From positions 62,001 through 126,000 of the forward strand of contig DASVQI010000024.1 in the NCBI GenBank assembly GCA_036389255.1: a stretch of DNA of 64,000 nucleotides, in the 5' to 3' direction. The notes below the pieces were generated by a model. It worked only from the letters and a program-made list of their open reading frames with translations. It did not search any database and was not told where the DNA came from. The stretch comes from JACVRN01 sp036389255. Lineage in GTDB: Bacteria; Acidobacteriota; Blastocatellia; Pyrinomonadales; Pyrinomonadaceae. Below are positions 52,294 to 60,083 of the stretch, one piece after another (positions within the stretch are counted from its first letter, which is position 1; every line of letters begins with the position of its first letter). The position numbers and the translations under genes were made by a program.

Positions 52294-52323
52294 TTGACCG
52301 CCTGAAAACGGGCGTGCTACTGT
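52294..52323 (+). promoter_or_regulatory. Candidate promoter for the 52436 gene/thiSG set
   Basis: TTGACC, an 18-base spacer and TACTGT on the plus strand, divergent from the nuo promoter. The rest of the 324-base gap has no gene. Confidence 0.45.
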
Positions 52324-52435
52324 GCTTTTGGGCCTCAAAAAAAGTCCCAAATCCCAACTCTAAATTCCCGGGTCGGAAAGCGCGGCTTCGGGTCGTTGAT
52401 GAGGGACATCGGGCTTGGGTTTCTGGACTTCAGGG

Positions 52436-53329
52436 ATGATTACCGGATTCAACACGGACATAGAGCACGAAGGCACCGTCTATCATGTTCAGACGGAGGA
52501 CAAGGGGCTGGATTCACCGCTCATCCTCTCGCTCGTCTACGTGGGCGGAGCCATTCTCGCCAGCAAGCGCTCTCGTTACGAAGATTTAATCGAGAAGGGG
52601 TTTGACGAGAAAGAGCTGGCCGAGCGCCTGAACCGCCAGCACAAGCTCATCTGCGCGGCAATTCGCGCCGGTCGCATAGACGACTTGAAGCGCATGAGCC
52701 AGCGAGAGACGAGCGCTCCCGCCGCCGCAGCCGCCGCGCCTGCTCCTGAAAAGGTTTCCGCTACGCCTGTCGAGCCTGCGCCTCAAGACGACTCAGACCC
52801 ACTGGAGATTCCACCCCTTGCGCCGCCTGTAGTGAAAGCCGCGACGCCTCTGGTGAAAGCAGCGCCGCCAGCGCCGACTACTGCGCCGGAGCCCGTGCCG
52901 CCGCCGCCAGCCCACGAAGCGAAGGTGAAAAAGGCCGCGCCCGCACAGAAGGCCGCGAGTCATAACGTGCGCGCCATATTGCAGGACGTGGTGGCGGACT
53001 TTGCGCGGGCCGAAGCAGCTTCCGGCGCAGGGATTCATCTGAGCCTAGTAGGCGAGAATGAGTTTCGCGGCGGCTCTACCGCCATGCTGAAGATAAGGGT
53101 CGGGCGCGGCTCAAATGGCAGAGAAGCCGTTGACGGCGCAGACGTCACGGTAAAAGTTCTGGGCTCTACCTTTCGCCCGTTAATCTTTCCCACGCGCACG
53201 GGGCCGGACGGCATAGCGCAAGTGCGCGCAGTCCTCCCGCACTTTAAGACCGGGCGCGCAGCCCTTCTGGTGCGGGCGATAGCCGATGGCTACGAGGCGG
53301 AGTTGCGTCGAATCATACAGCAGGGCTGA
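52436..53329 (+). CDS. Hypothetical protein with conserved N-terminal domain, Pro/Ala linker and beta domain
   Basis: About 297 residues. The N-terminal ~75 residues (ITGFNTDIEHEGTVYHVQTED, GGAILASKRSRYEDLI, LNRQHKLICAAIRAGR) match a small domain that I recall from Acidobacteria and Deltaproteobacteria but cannot name. Residues about 85-185 are a Pro/Ala/Lys-rich linker; the last ~110 look like an Ig-like beta domain (GAGIHLSLVGENEFRGG, DGADVTVKVLGSTFRP). No signal peptide. ATG 52436 fits the conserved domain start; the frame opens at 52415. thiS follows 18 bases later, but a thiamine role is not implied by sequence. Confidence 0.75.
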   Translation: MITGFNTDIEHEGTVYHVQTEDKGLDSPLILSLVYVGGAILASKRSRYEDLIEKGFDEKELAERLNRQHKLICAAIRAGRIDDLKRMSQRETSAPAAAAAAPAPEKVSATPVEPAPQDDSDPLEIPPLAPPVVKAATPLVKAAPPAPTTAPEPVPPPPAHEAKVKKAAPAQKAASHNVRAILQDVVADFARAEAASGAGIHLSLVGENEFRGGSTAMLKIRVGRGSNGREAVDGADVTVKVLGSTFRPLIFPTRTGPDGIAQVRAVLPHFKTGRAALLVRAIADGYEAELRRIIQQG

Positions 53330-53347
53330 GGAAGCGAGAGCGGGACT

Positions 53348-53551
53348 TTGCGCGTAACTGTAAACGGTGAAGAGAGGGAATTGCCCGACGGGCTGACTCT
53401 GGAAGCCCTGATAGGTTATCTGGCGCTCGCGCCCGACAGGCTGGCCATCGAGCGCAACCGCGAAGTCGTGCGCCGTGCAGACTGGCCTCAAACTACTTTG
53501 AGCGAAGATGACAGGGTGGAGATAATTCACTTCGTGGGCGGCGGAGCTTAG
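53348..53551 (+). CDS. thiS: ThiS sulfur-carrier protein
   Basis: 67 residues, ubiquitin-like. VTVNGEERELPDGLTLEALI and VEIIHFVGGGA are typical. ThiS is adenylated and thiocarboxylated on its C-terminal Gly-Gly and passes sulfur to ThiG for the thiazole ring. Here the chain ends Gly-Gly-Gly-Ala instead of exactly Gly-Gly, so the last residue(s) may need trimming. Start is TTG 53348, 18 bases after the upstream stop. thiG begins 60 bases downstream. Confidence 0.92.
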   Translation: MRVTVNGEERELPDGLTLEALIGYLALAPDRLAIERNREVVRRADWPQTTLSEDDRVEIIHFVGGGA

Positions 53552-53611
53552 CTCAAAAGATAAAGGCAGACTATATTAAGCATCAGTAGTAAGAAGGTGA
53601 AGGGGAAAGTT

Positions 53612-54412
53612 ATGTCCAGTGTAGCAGCCACGGAAGGAACCATGTCGGACAGTTTTGAAGTCGGAGGCCGCACTTTTCATTCGCGCCTCATAGTGGGAAC
53701 CGGCAAGTATCGCTCGTTCGAGGAGATGAAGGCCGCTCACAGGGCTTCGGGCGCAGAGATGGTGACGGTGGCCGTGCGCCGCGTGCCGCTTGACCGCCGC
53801 GAGGAATCTTTTCTCGACCACCTAGACCCGTCGCTCACGATTCTGCCCAACACCGCCGGGTGTTACACGGCGGAAGAGGCCATACGCACGGCGCGTCTCG
53901 CGCGCGAGGCTTTAGAGACAGACCTCATCAAGCTTGAAGTCATAGGCGATCAGGTGACGCTCTTTCCAGACAACGAGCAGACGATAGAAGCCGCACGCGT
54001 CCTCGTCAAAGAAGGCTTCACCGTGCTGCCTTATTTCTCCGACGATCTTATCGCCGCGAAAAAGCTGCTCGACGCGGGCTGCGCCGCCGTGATGCCGCTA
54101 GCCGCTCCCATTGGCTCCGGCCTCGGCGTACAGAACCCCGCCAACCTTCGCATCATGCGCGAGCAACTTCCCGAAGCTACGATTATCGTTGACGCGGGCG
54201 TAGGCACGGCGTCCGACGCGGCTATAGCCATGGAGCTTGGCGCTGACGCCATATTGATGAACACGGCCATAGCCGAAGCGCGGGACGCTGAGAAGATGGC
54301 AAGGGCCATGCGCCTCGGCATAGAGGCAGGACGCCTCGCCTATCTCGCGGGCCGTATGCCCAAGCGCCTCTACGCCTCCGCTTCCAGCCCTCTCACGGGA
54401 AATATCCGATAA
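53612..54412 (+). CDS. thiG: Thiazole synthase
   Basis: About 266 residues, TIM barrel, makes the thiazole phosphate from deoxyxylulose phosphate, ThiS-thiocarboxylate and dehydroglycine. Landmarks: FHSRLIVGTGKYRSFEEM, MVTVAVRRVPL, LPNTAGCYTAEEAIRTA, the Schiff-base lysine in LIKLEVIGD, VMPLAAPIGSGLGVQNP and VDAGVGTASDAAIAMELG. ATG 53612 with GGGGAAAG upstream is chosen over GTG 53597; a later ATG (MSDSFEVGG) is possible. No TPP riboswitch was seen. Its 3' third overlaps an antisense reading frame of the large surface protein. Confidence 0.97.
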   Translation: MSSVAATEGTMSDSFEVGGRTFHSRLIVGTGKYRSFEEMKAAHRASGAEMVTVAVRRVPLDRREESFLDHLDPSLTILPNTAGCYTAEEAIRTARLAREALETDLIKLEVIGDQVTLFPDNEQTIEAARVLVKEGFTVLPYFSDDLIAAKKLLDAGCAAVMPLAAPIGSGLGVQNPANLRIMREQLPEATIIVDAGVGTASDAAIAMELGADAILMNTAIAEARDAEKMARAMRLGIEAGRLAYLAGRMPKRLYASASSPLTGNIR

Positions 54413-57400
54413 GGCAGCAGTCGCTTCGCTCTCTTCGTCCGCCGCGTCCGTCAAGGGAAGGTCAGGCGCGGCGCAGACGTTAAATGTCGAAGACGAGTTG
54501 CGCGGGCTGGCCGAGGCTGTTTGAAAGTCCGCGCCATTGTTGTTCGTATCCTGACATCCGTTCAGCTTTCTAAAATCCGCGCTCGCGGCGCCGGGCGCGG
54601 GAGCCGCCGCGCTGCCTTCGAAGCAGTTGGCGCTGCCGTAGCCTACGAAATCCTGCACGCCCGCGCTCGCTGCGGGGCAGGTGTTCGTCCCGAGGTTCGT
54701 TGTGCTACTGACCAGCGCGACCTTTCCGCCGCTTGCGCTCATGTCAATATTGCCGGTTACGTCTTCCGTTATCTCTACGGTGCCGCCTGCACCCGCCGCT
54801 TCCTGAACGAGCCTGTACTGGCCCGGCTGTAGCAGGCATGTTCCGGCGGTAGTCGAGCCACAGAGATTGGTGACAGACCAGTTGCCGCTAGTGCCTGTGG
54901 CAGACCTGTACTGAACTGACCAGCCTGAAATATCAACAATCGTCGTCCCGCGATTGAAGATTTCGATAAAATCGTTTTTAAGCGTAGAGCCTGAGTTGCC
55001 GCCGCCTCCGTAAACCTGACTGATGACGACGCTGGCCGAGTCGTCGTTCTGTATAGTGCCCCTTCCCTGAGCGTCCGTTATCACTGCGTTGGTCGCGCCG
55101 GAAAGATTAACGAAGAAGCTCTCATCCGTCTCGACCAGCACGTCTCCGTTGATAGTGATGCCGATTGTCTTCGTAGTCTCTCCGGGCGCGAATGTGAGCG
55201 TCCCGCTCGCGGACGCGTAATCGGACGGCGAGGTGGCCGTACCTGCCGTCGTAACGTAGTTGACGTTGACGGGCTGCGAGACTGGCATTGAAAGCCTGAC
55301 GGTGAAGTTGAGCGTCTTTGTGCCGCTATTACCTTCGGTGATAGAAGCATCATCAATTGTGATTTGCGGCAAGACCGGGGCCATGTCGTCGTTGTTAATC
55401 GTGCCCACGCCCTGATTGTCAGAGATGACGGCGTTCGCGGCGTTCGTGAGATTAACGAAGAAAGTCTCTTCGGGCTCCTCAAGAGCATCGCCGTTGACTG
55501 TCACGTCTACGGCCTTTGTAGTCTCGCCCGGATTGAAGGTGAGAGTTCCGCCGGACGCTATGTAATCCGAGCCTGCCGTGGCCGTTCCGTCCTGCGTGCC
55601 GAATTGCACAGTTATTGTCTGTGCGCTCTTTGACGATAGCGTTACGGTGAAGGTCGCATTGGTAGTTGCGCCTGCGCCGCCCTCAGTGACGGTCACGTCG
55701 CTGATTGAGATTGTTGTCAACGGGCCCGCGCCTCCTACGCTGAGGTCGCTTGTGACGCAGGAATTTCTAGCGCCGGGCGTGCCATAGGAATTGGCGGTAG
55801 TGTTGAATCTGTTCCCCGCGTCGTTGTTCTGAAACTCCGATTGAGTGTCGGCTGCCGGGCAGAACGCGACCGAAGCATTGCCCGGTATGGCAGAGGAAGC
55901 GCCGGATTGAGTCGTGGCCGCGTTGTTGTCGCCGTCAATATTGTCGTTGAGAGTAGAGTTGCTGTTATCTCCCCACCGGGCGCCCTCTATGTAGGTGGCG
56001 TTGTTGCCGGTCAGCGCCTCGTCAATGATAGTCCCTGCCGCGCGCGTCCCCGCATACAGCACTATGTTCTCGTTCGTAGCAAGGTCTAATGTGCCAGCCG
56101 TAGCCAGCCCGCTCGTAGCGCCTGCGATTAAGACAAGCTTTCGATTACCGTCCGTCGTGCTCAAGTCTTCCGCCAGTGTGTTTGCGTTGGCAGTGGGCGG
56201 CGTAAGGACTATGACGACGAAAGTGCCCTGCGGGACGCTGCTCAGATAGTTTGCAGAAGGAAGTGTGATGTCGCCCTCCGCACCGGCCGTCCCGGTGGCG
56301 CGAGCGGCAACGTCCGAGAGCGTCCAAGCGCGCATGTCAACGCCGCCCGCTTTTGTCACCAGCAACTCCACGTACTCCCTGCCTGAAGTCGGATTGACTA
56401 CGAACTCGTTTATGACCACTTCATCTTCCGCAAAGATGACAGGCGTGGGAGTCGGCGTCGGCAATGGCGTCGGAGATGGCGTTGGAGATGGCGATGGCGT
56501 TGGCGCGGGAATAGGCACGGGTGTAGGAGCGGGAGTTGCTGTTGGAGAAGGCGTAGGCGTCTGTGTGGGTTGCGGCGTCGGGCTGGGCGTTGGTGTCGGA
56601 GCCGGAGTTGGCGCGGGAGTTGGGCTTGGCTGCGGCGTCGGAGATGGAGCGGGCGTAGGTGTTGGAGTTGGAGTTGGCGTCGGGGTCGGTGAAGGTGTAG
56701 GCGTGACAGACGGCGTCGGCGTAGCTTGAGGCGTTGGGCTCGGCGTTGGTGTGGCTGTTGGCTTAGGCGACGGTGTGGGCGATGGAGAAGGGGTCGGTGT
56801 GGGCGTCGGAGTATTGTTGCCGATTACGGGAATCGTTACAGGATTGCTGACGCGACCGTCAGCCGTGACTGCCAGCTCAAGATTGCCTGACGGCAGACTT
56901 GACGGTATCACAATGCGTATCTCGTCCAGACCAACAAGGTCTTGCGAGGCCATGAAGCTTTCTACCGCTACGGCGCGACCAGCGATTGTCGCTGTGACTG
57001 TCGCGCCATTTCTCACGCCGGTAGCAAAGACGACTGCTCTACGCGGCGCATTGCGAACGTCGAACGTCTCCGGCGCGTTGTAATCGTCCGCGTCCAGAAA
57101 TCTGCCTTCGCCTTTGCCGTCGCCGCTTTTAGTGAAGAGGCCGGGCGCGGCTTTCAAGACCGTCACACTCGCGCGTGAAGGGAAGCCGTCGGAGTTGCTC
57201 ACGATAACGGTGGCTGTGCCCGCTTCTGTCTGAGCCGGGTTGAGAAAGAGAACCTGCGTGGGCGAGACGAAGAGAATCTGTGCCGCCCGACCGTTGACCG
57301 TCACGGTTGTCCCGCAAAGCTCTGTAGGGAAATTTCGCTGTGCGTTCCTGCGCGCCTGCTCCGTGCAGAGCGAGAGGTTTGTGCCGAGCGCTACGGCTTG

Positions 57401-58774
57401 ACTGTCGGGCGCTATGGCTTTCGTAGCAGACGGCTCGTTGCCGAAGGAGGCGTAATTCAGCACTCGCAGCTCACCGAACGCGGGCCTCGGAGCGGGGCTT
57501 GCCAAGTAAATCTCAGCGTTGTTCTGATTGTCGCTGTCCGTGACGCTGCCGGAAATCACGCGCGGGAAGTTGAACGCCAGCGTCGCGCCGTCATCGCTCA
57601 AGGACGTGATGATATTTAACTGCCGGTTGGAGCCAGCGAAGCCGTCTGCCGCAGCAGGCGCAGAAGTGACGCGTGAAAATTGGGCCGAAGGAATATCGTA
57701 AAGATAGACTTCTACGCTGCGGTCGTTGTTGGCTAAAGCCCCGGTCGTTGCTATGGGCCGCCGGGTGGCGAAGGCTATACGATGGCCGTCCCCGCTTATG
57801 GTCGGGTCGAGCGGCACATCCTGCGGAGTGGCATTAGGCAGGATGCTGTTAGACGGAAGCGCGCTGATGCGTCGCGTCAGGTTGTTGCGCCCGTCGAAGA
57901 GAAAGACCTGACTCGTGCCGGGAGCGGAGTCGCCTTGGTAAACGACTCGCGTCCCGTCGTCGCTGATGGCCCGGCCCAGAGTGAGCGACAGGTTGCTGAT
58001 GCCTGAAGCAAGCAGGCTGGCGGCGCCGCCCGCCCGCAGCTGTCTAAGCAGGTCGCGCGCGTTACTTCCGCCCTCGCTTGAGTCTCTGACGTAGGCTACG
58101 TGTGAGCCGTCGCCGCTAATCTTCGCATCCGTCGCGCCGACGATGCCGGAGCTGTTCGTCAGTTGAGCGAAGGCTGATGTCGCCGTGTCGAAGATGAAGA
58201 TTTCAAAGTTGCCGTCCACGTTCTCTCCCGTCATGTTCCGATTCGAAGAGAAGGCTATGTATCGCCCGTCGTCCGAAAGCGATGGGAGAAAATTCCCCTG
58301 CTCAGACCTACGCTCAAAGTCGGCAGAGGTCGTGTCTGTAATCTGACGTAGCGCCGACCCGTCGAAGTAGAAGATTTCGGAATTGAAGTCGGGGTTTGTG
58401 CCGAGCGGATTTTCTCTGGCGGCGAAGGCTGCGCGCGAGCCGTCCTGTGACAGCCCCGGCGCGGGGCCGCGCGACGCGGACATCTGCATAAAGGCTGGCG
58501 GGTCTGAAGCGATGTCTGCGCGAAAGGCGCGAAAAAAGTCTCCCGTCGAAATAACCGCGAGATTTTCCGTGGATTCAAAAGCTACGCGGCGACCGTCGCC
58601 GCTCACAGTAGGACTGAGATTAAGAGCCTCCTCGGAGCTGTTTGTGATGCGCCGCAGCCCGACTGATTGCGACGACGCGCGCCACATGCCGGTTAGACAC
58701 AGGGCTACAGCTACGGAGAGAAACGACACAGTTGTTCTGACGCGCGGCAAAGTTGATGCTCCGTTCCGGCGCAA
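54098..58774 (-). CDS. Giant exported surface protein: beta-propeller, TIGR03437-like, PTPSP linker, lamin-tail and Calx-beta domains
   Basis: 1558 codons. Signal peptide at about 1-35 (TVSFLSVAVALCLTGMWRASSQS). Then TolB/WD40-like propeller repeats to about 430 (SGDGRRVAFESTENL, SDDGRYIAFSSNRN, SGDGHRIAFATRR), a beta domain like the acidobacterial TIGR03437 C-terminal domain (VLNYASFGNEP, SPTQVLFLNPAQ, AAPGLFTKSGDG, VVFATGVRNGATV), a ~120-residue Pro-Thr-Pro-Ser linker, a lamin-tail-like domain (VVINEFVVNPTSGREYVEL), two Calx-beta domains (each ending ...INNDD or IQNDD) and a second lamin-tail domain ending near TFNVC. The natural end should be there; instead the frame runs about 130 more codons, 105 of them antisense to thiG, probably through stop loss or a base-call error. 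Function: cell-surface or secreted, probably adhesive; inferred. Confidence 0.82.
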   Translation of the reverse strand: MRRNGASTLPRVRTTVSFLSVAVALCLTGMWRASSQSVGLRRITNSSEEALNLSPTVSGDGRRVAFESTENLAVISTGDFFRAFRADIASDPPAFMQMSASRGPAPGLSQDGSRAAFAARENPLGTNPDFNSEIFYFDGSALRQITDTTSADFERRSEQGNFLPSLSDDGRYIAFSSNRNMTGENVDGNFEIFIFDTATSAFAQLTNSSGIVGATDAKISGDGSHVAYVRDSSEGGSNARDLLRQLRAGGAASLLASGISNLSLTLGRAISDDGTRVVYQGDSAPGTSQVFLFDGRNNLTRRISALPSNSILPNATPQDVPLDPTISGDGHRIAFATRRPIATTGALANNDRSVEVYLYDIPSAQFSRVTSAPAAADGFAGSNRQLNIITSLSDDGATLAFNFPRVISGSVTDSDNQNNAEIYLASPAPRPAFGELRVLNYASFGNEPSATKAIAPDSQAVALGTNLSLCTEQARRNAQRNFPTELCGTTVTVNGRAAQILFVSPTQVLFLNPAQTEAGTATVIVSNSDGFPSRASVTVLKAAPGLFTKSGDGKGEGRFLDADDYNAPETFDVRNAPRRAVVFATGVRNGATVTATIAGRAVAVESFMASQDLVGLDEIRIVIPSSLPSGNLELAVTADGRVSNPVTIPVIGNNTPTPTPTPSPSPTPSPKPTATPTPSPTPQATPTPSVTPTPSPTPTPTPTPTPTPAPSPTPQPSPTPAPTPAPTPTPSPTPQPTQTPTPSPTATPAPTPVPIPAPTPSPSPTPSPTPLPTPTPTPVIFAEDEVVINEFVVNPTSGREYVELLVTKAGGVDMRAWTLSDVAARATGTAGAEGDITLPSANYLSSVPQGTFVVIVLTPPTANANTLAEDLSTTDGNRKLVLIAGATSGLATAGTLDLATNENIVLYAGTRAAGTIIDEALTGNNATYIEGARWGDNSNSTLNDNIDGDNNAATTQSGASSAIPGNASVAFCPAADTQSEFQNNDAGNRFNTTANSYGTPGARNSCVTSDLSVGGAGPLTTISISDVTVTEGGAGATTNATFTVTLSSKSAQTITVQFGTQDGTATAGSDYIASGGTLTFNPGETTKAVDVTVNGDALEEPEETFFVNLTNAANAVISDNQGVGTINNDDMAPVLPQITIDDASITEGNSGTKTLNFTVRLSMPVSQPVNVNYVTTAGTATSPSDYASASGTLTFAPGETTKTIGITINGDVLVETDESFFVNLSGATNAVITDAQGRGTIQNDDSASVVISQVYGGGGNSGSTLKNDFIEIFNRGTTIVDISGWSVQYRSATGTSGNWSVTNLCGSTTAGTCLLQPGQYRLVQEAAGAGGTVEITEDVTGNIDMSASGGKVALVSSTTNLGTNTCPAASAGVQDFVGYGSANCFEGSAAAPAPGAASADFRKLNGCQDTNNNGADFQTASASPRNSSSTFNVCAAPDLPLTDAADEESEATAALSDISRERAGSGGVEALGHTAREIGEASCLYAEAHGPCHLLSVPRFGYGRVHQYGVSAKLHGYSRVGRRAYARVNDNRSFGKLLAHDAKVGGVLYAEAGANGSG
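56440..56815 (-). repeat. Low-complexity repeat encoding the Pro-Thr-Pro-Ser linker
   Basis: Imperfect tandem 6-base units (plus-strand GTCGGC/GTTGGA-like) encode alternating Pro-Thr and Pro-Ser dipeptides within the large surface protein. Such tracts are prone to length change. Confidence 0.85.
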
Positions 58775-58939
58775 ACGCCTGACTGAAGGCGGGCTGAAGA
58801 ATTAAGTTGTATGGATTGAAAAGAGGCGCAGGGCGCGCAAGATGAGGCTCAGGATTAACGCGCGCTTTTCAGAACACCGCAGATAATACAGAAAACATTT
58901 TCATTCTGGCAAGGTTTCAAGGACAGCAGTAGCGGGACG

Positions 58940-59049
58940 ATTTCAAAATCAATCACCGCAGAGGCGCAGAGAGACGCAAGAGGGGGCGCAGAGAAAAGCA
59001 TTCAACTCTCTGCGATAATCTCAGCGTCTCTCTGCGCCTCTGCGGTGAA
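58940..59049. repeat. Copy 2 of the ~110-bp CTCTGCGCC palindromic dispersed repeat
   Basis: Outer arms CACCGCAGAGGCGCAGAGAG and CTCTCTGCGCCTCTGCGGTG pair perfectly; the middle has a second, weaker inverted pair around AAGCATTCAACTC. It aligns with the reverse complement of 10728-10841 including flanking TTTCAAAATCAATCACCGC. The rest of the 401-base divergent gap 58775-59175 shows no gene; an AT-rich stretch near 58880-58910 may hold promoters. Confidence 0.8.
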
Positions 59050-59175
59050 GTTTAGATTTCTAACTGACCAGCTACTAGTAAGGCAATCAGGAAAAGGCGT
59101 AGACGAAGAGAGCGGGTTCCTTCTTTCACTTTTGCCTTCCCGGTCTGTTACTTTAGGCGCAAGAGGAGACTTTGG

Positions 59176-60075
59176 ATGAAAGTTCTGGTGAGCGGTGCTT
59201 CGGGGCTTGTCGGCTCGGCTGTGGTTAGCAATCTCTCTTCAAAGGGTGCGCAGGTTCTTCAGCTCGTGCGGAAGACTCCGCGTGACGAGGCGCACGAGAT
59301 AATGTGGAATCCGGCGGAGGGGATTACGGAAGCAGTGAAGCTTGAGGGCGTGGACGCCGTCATTCATCTGGCGGGCGAGCCGGTCGCGGAAGGTCGCTGG
59401 ACGGAAGAGAAGAAGCGCCGCATACGCGAAAGCCGCGTGCAAGGCACAAGGGTTCTGGCGGAGGCTTTGGCGAAGCTTGAACAGAAGCCTTCGGTGCTTT
59501 TGTCGGCTTCCGCGATTGGCTATTACGGCTCGCGCGGTTCCGAAATTCTGACAGAAGAGAGCGCGCCGGGAGATGATTTCCTCGCGCGGGTCTGCCGGGA
59601 TTGGGAAGAGGCCACAACGCCAGCCGTCGAAGCAGGGATTCGCGTCGCCCAGATGCGCTTCGGCGTAATATTGAGCGAGGATGGCGGCGCGCTCGCCAAA
59701 ATGCTGACGCCTTTTAAGCTGGGCGTTGGCGGGCGGCTAGGCTCCGGCGAGCAGTATATGAGCTGGATTTCGCTGGATGACGTAGTGGGCGTGATTGATT
59801 TCCTGCTTGAAAAGGGTTCGTTGAGCGGCCCCTTCAACACTGTGGCCCCGCAGCCTGTCACCAACAGAGAGTTTACAGAGGCTCTGGGCGAAGCGCTCTC
59901 GCGCCCGACGTTCCTTCCCGCGCCGAAGTTCGCCCTGCGCGCAGCCTTCGGTGAGATGGCGGACGTGGCGCTTCTGGCGAGCCAGAGAGTCGAGCCTGCG
60001 CGACTGAAATCAAGCGGCTACGTCTTCAGGCACACGGAATTGAGAGCCGCGCTCCGCGACATACTGAAGAAGTGA
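59176..60075 (+). CDS. TIGR01777-family NAD-dependent epimerase/dehydratase-like protein
   Basis: 299 residues, extended short-chain dehydrogenase fold. VLVSGASGLVGSAVVSNL is the nucleotide-binding glycine motif; INLAGEP-like VIHLAGEPVAEGRW, SASAIGYYGSRG (catalytic Ser/Tyr region) and SWISLDDVVGVIDFLL are the YfcH/TIGR01777 hallmarks, and the C-terminal DUF1731-like part is present (FLPAPKFALRAAFGEMA). The substrate is not established for the family. ATG 59176 with AGAGGAGAC upstream. Converges with the methyltransferase gene, 8 bases between stops. Confidence 0.93.
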   Translation: MKVLVSGASGLVGSAVVSNLSSKGAQVLQLVRKTPRDEAHEIMWNPAEGITEAVKLEGVDAVIHLAGEPVAEGRWTEEKKRRIRESRVQGTRVLAEALAKLEQKPSVLLSASAIGYYGSRGSEILTEESAPGDDFLARVCRDWEEATTPAVEAGIRVAQMRFGVILSEDGGALAKMLTPFKLGVGGRLGSGEQYMSWISLDDVVGVIDFLLEKGSLSGPFNTVAPQPVTNREFTEALGEALSRPTFLPAPKFALRAAFGEMADVALLASQRVEPARLKSSGYVFRHTELRAALRDILKK

Positions 60076-60083
60076 CAACCCTT

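Noticed and set aside
53330..53611. TPP riboswitch for thiS/thiG
   Set aside because: No CUGAGA...ACCUGAUCUGG-like core before either gene, and spacers are too short.
56265..57083. Gly-Val-rich open frames on the plus strand
   Set aside because: They are the complement of the Pro-Thr-Pro-Ser linker repeat and not a PE-PGRS-like gene.
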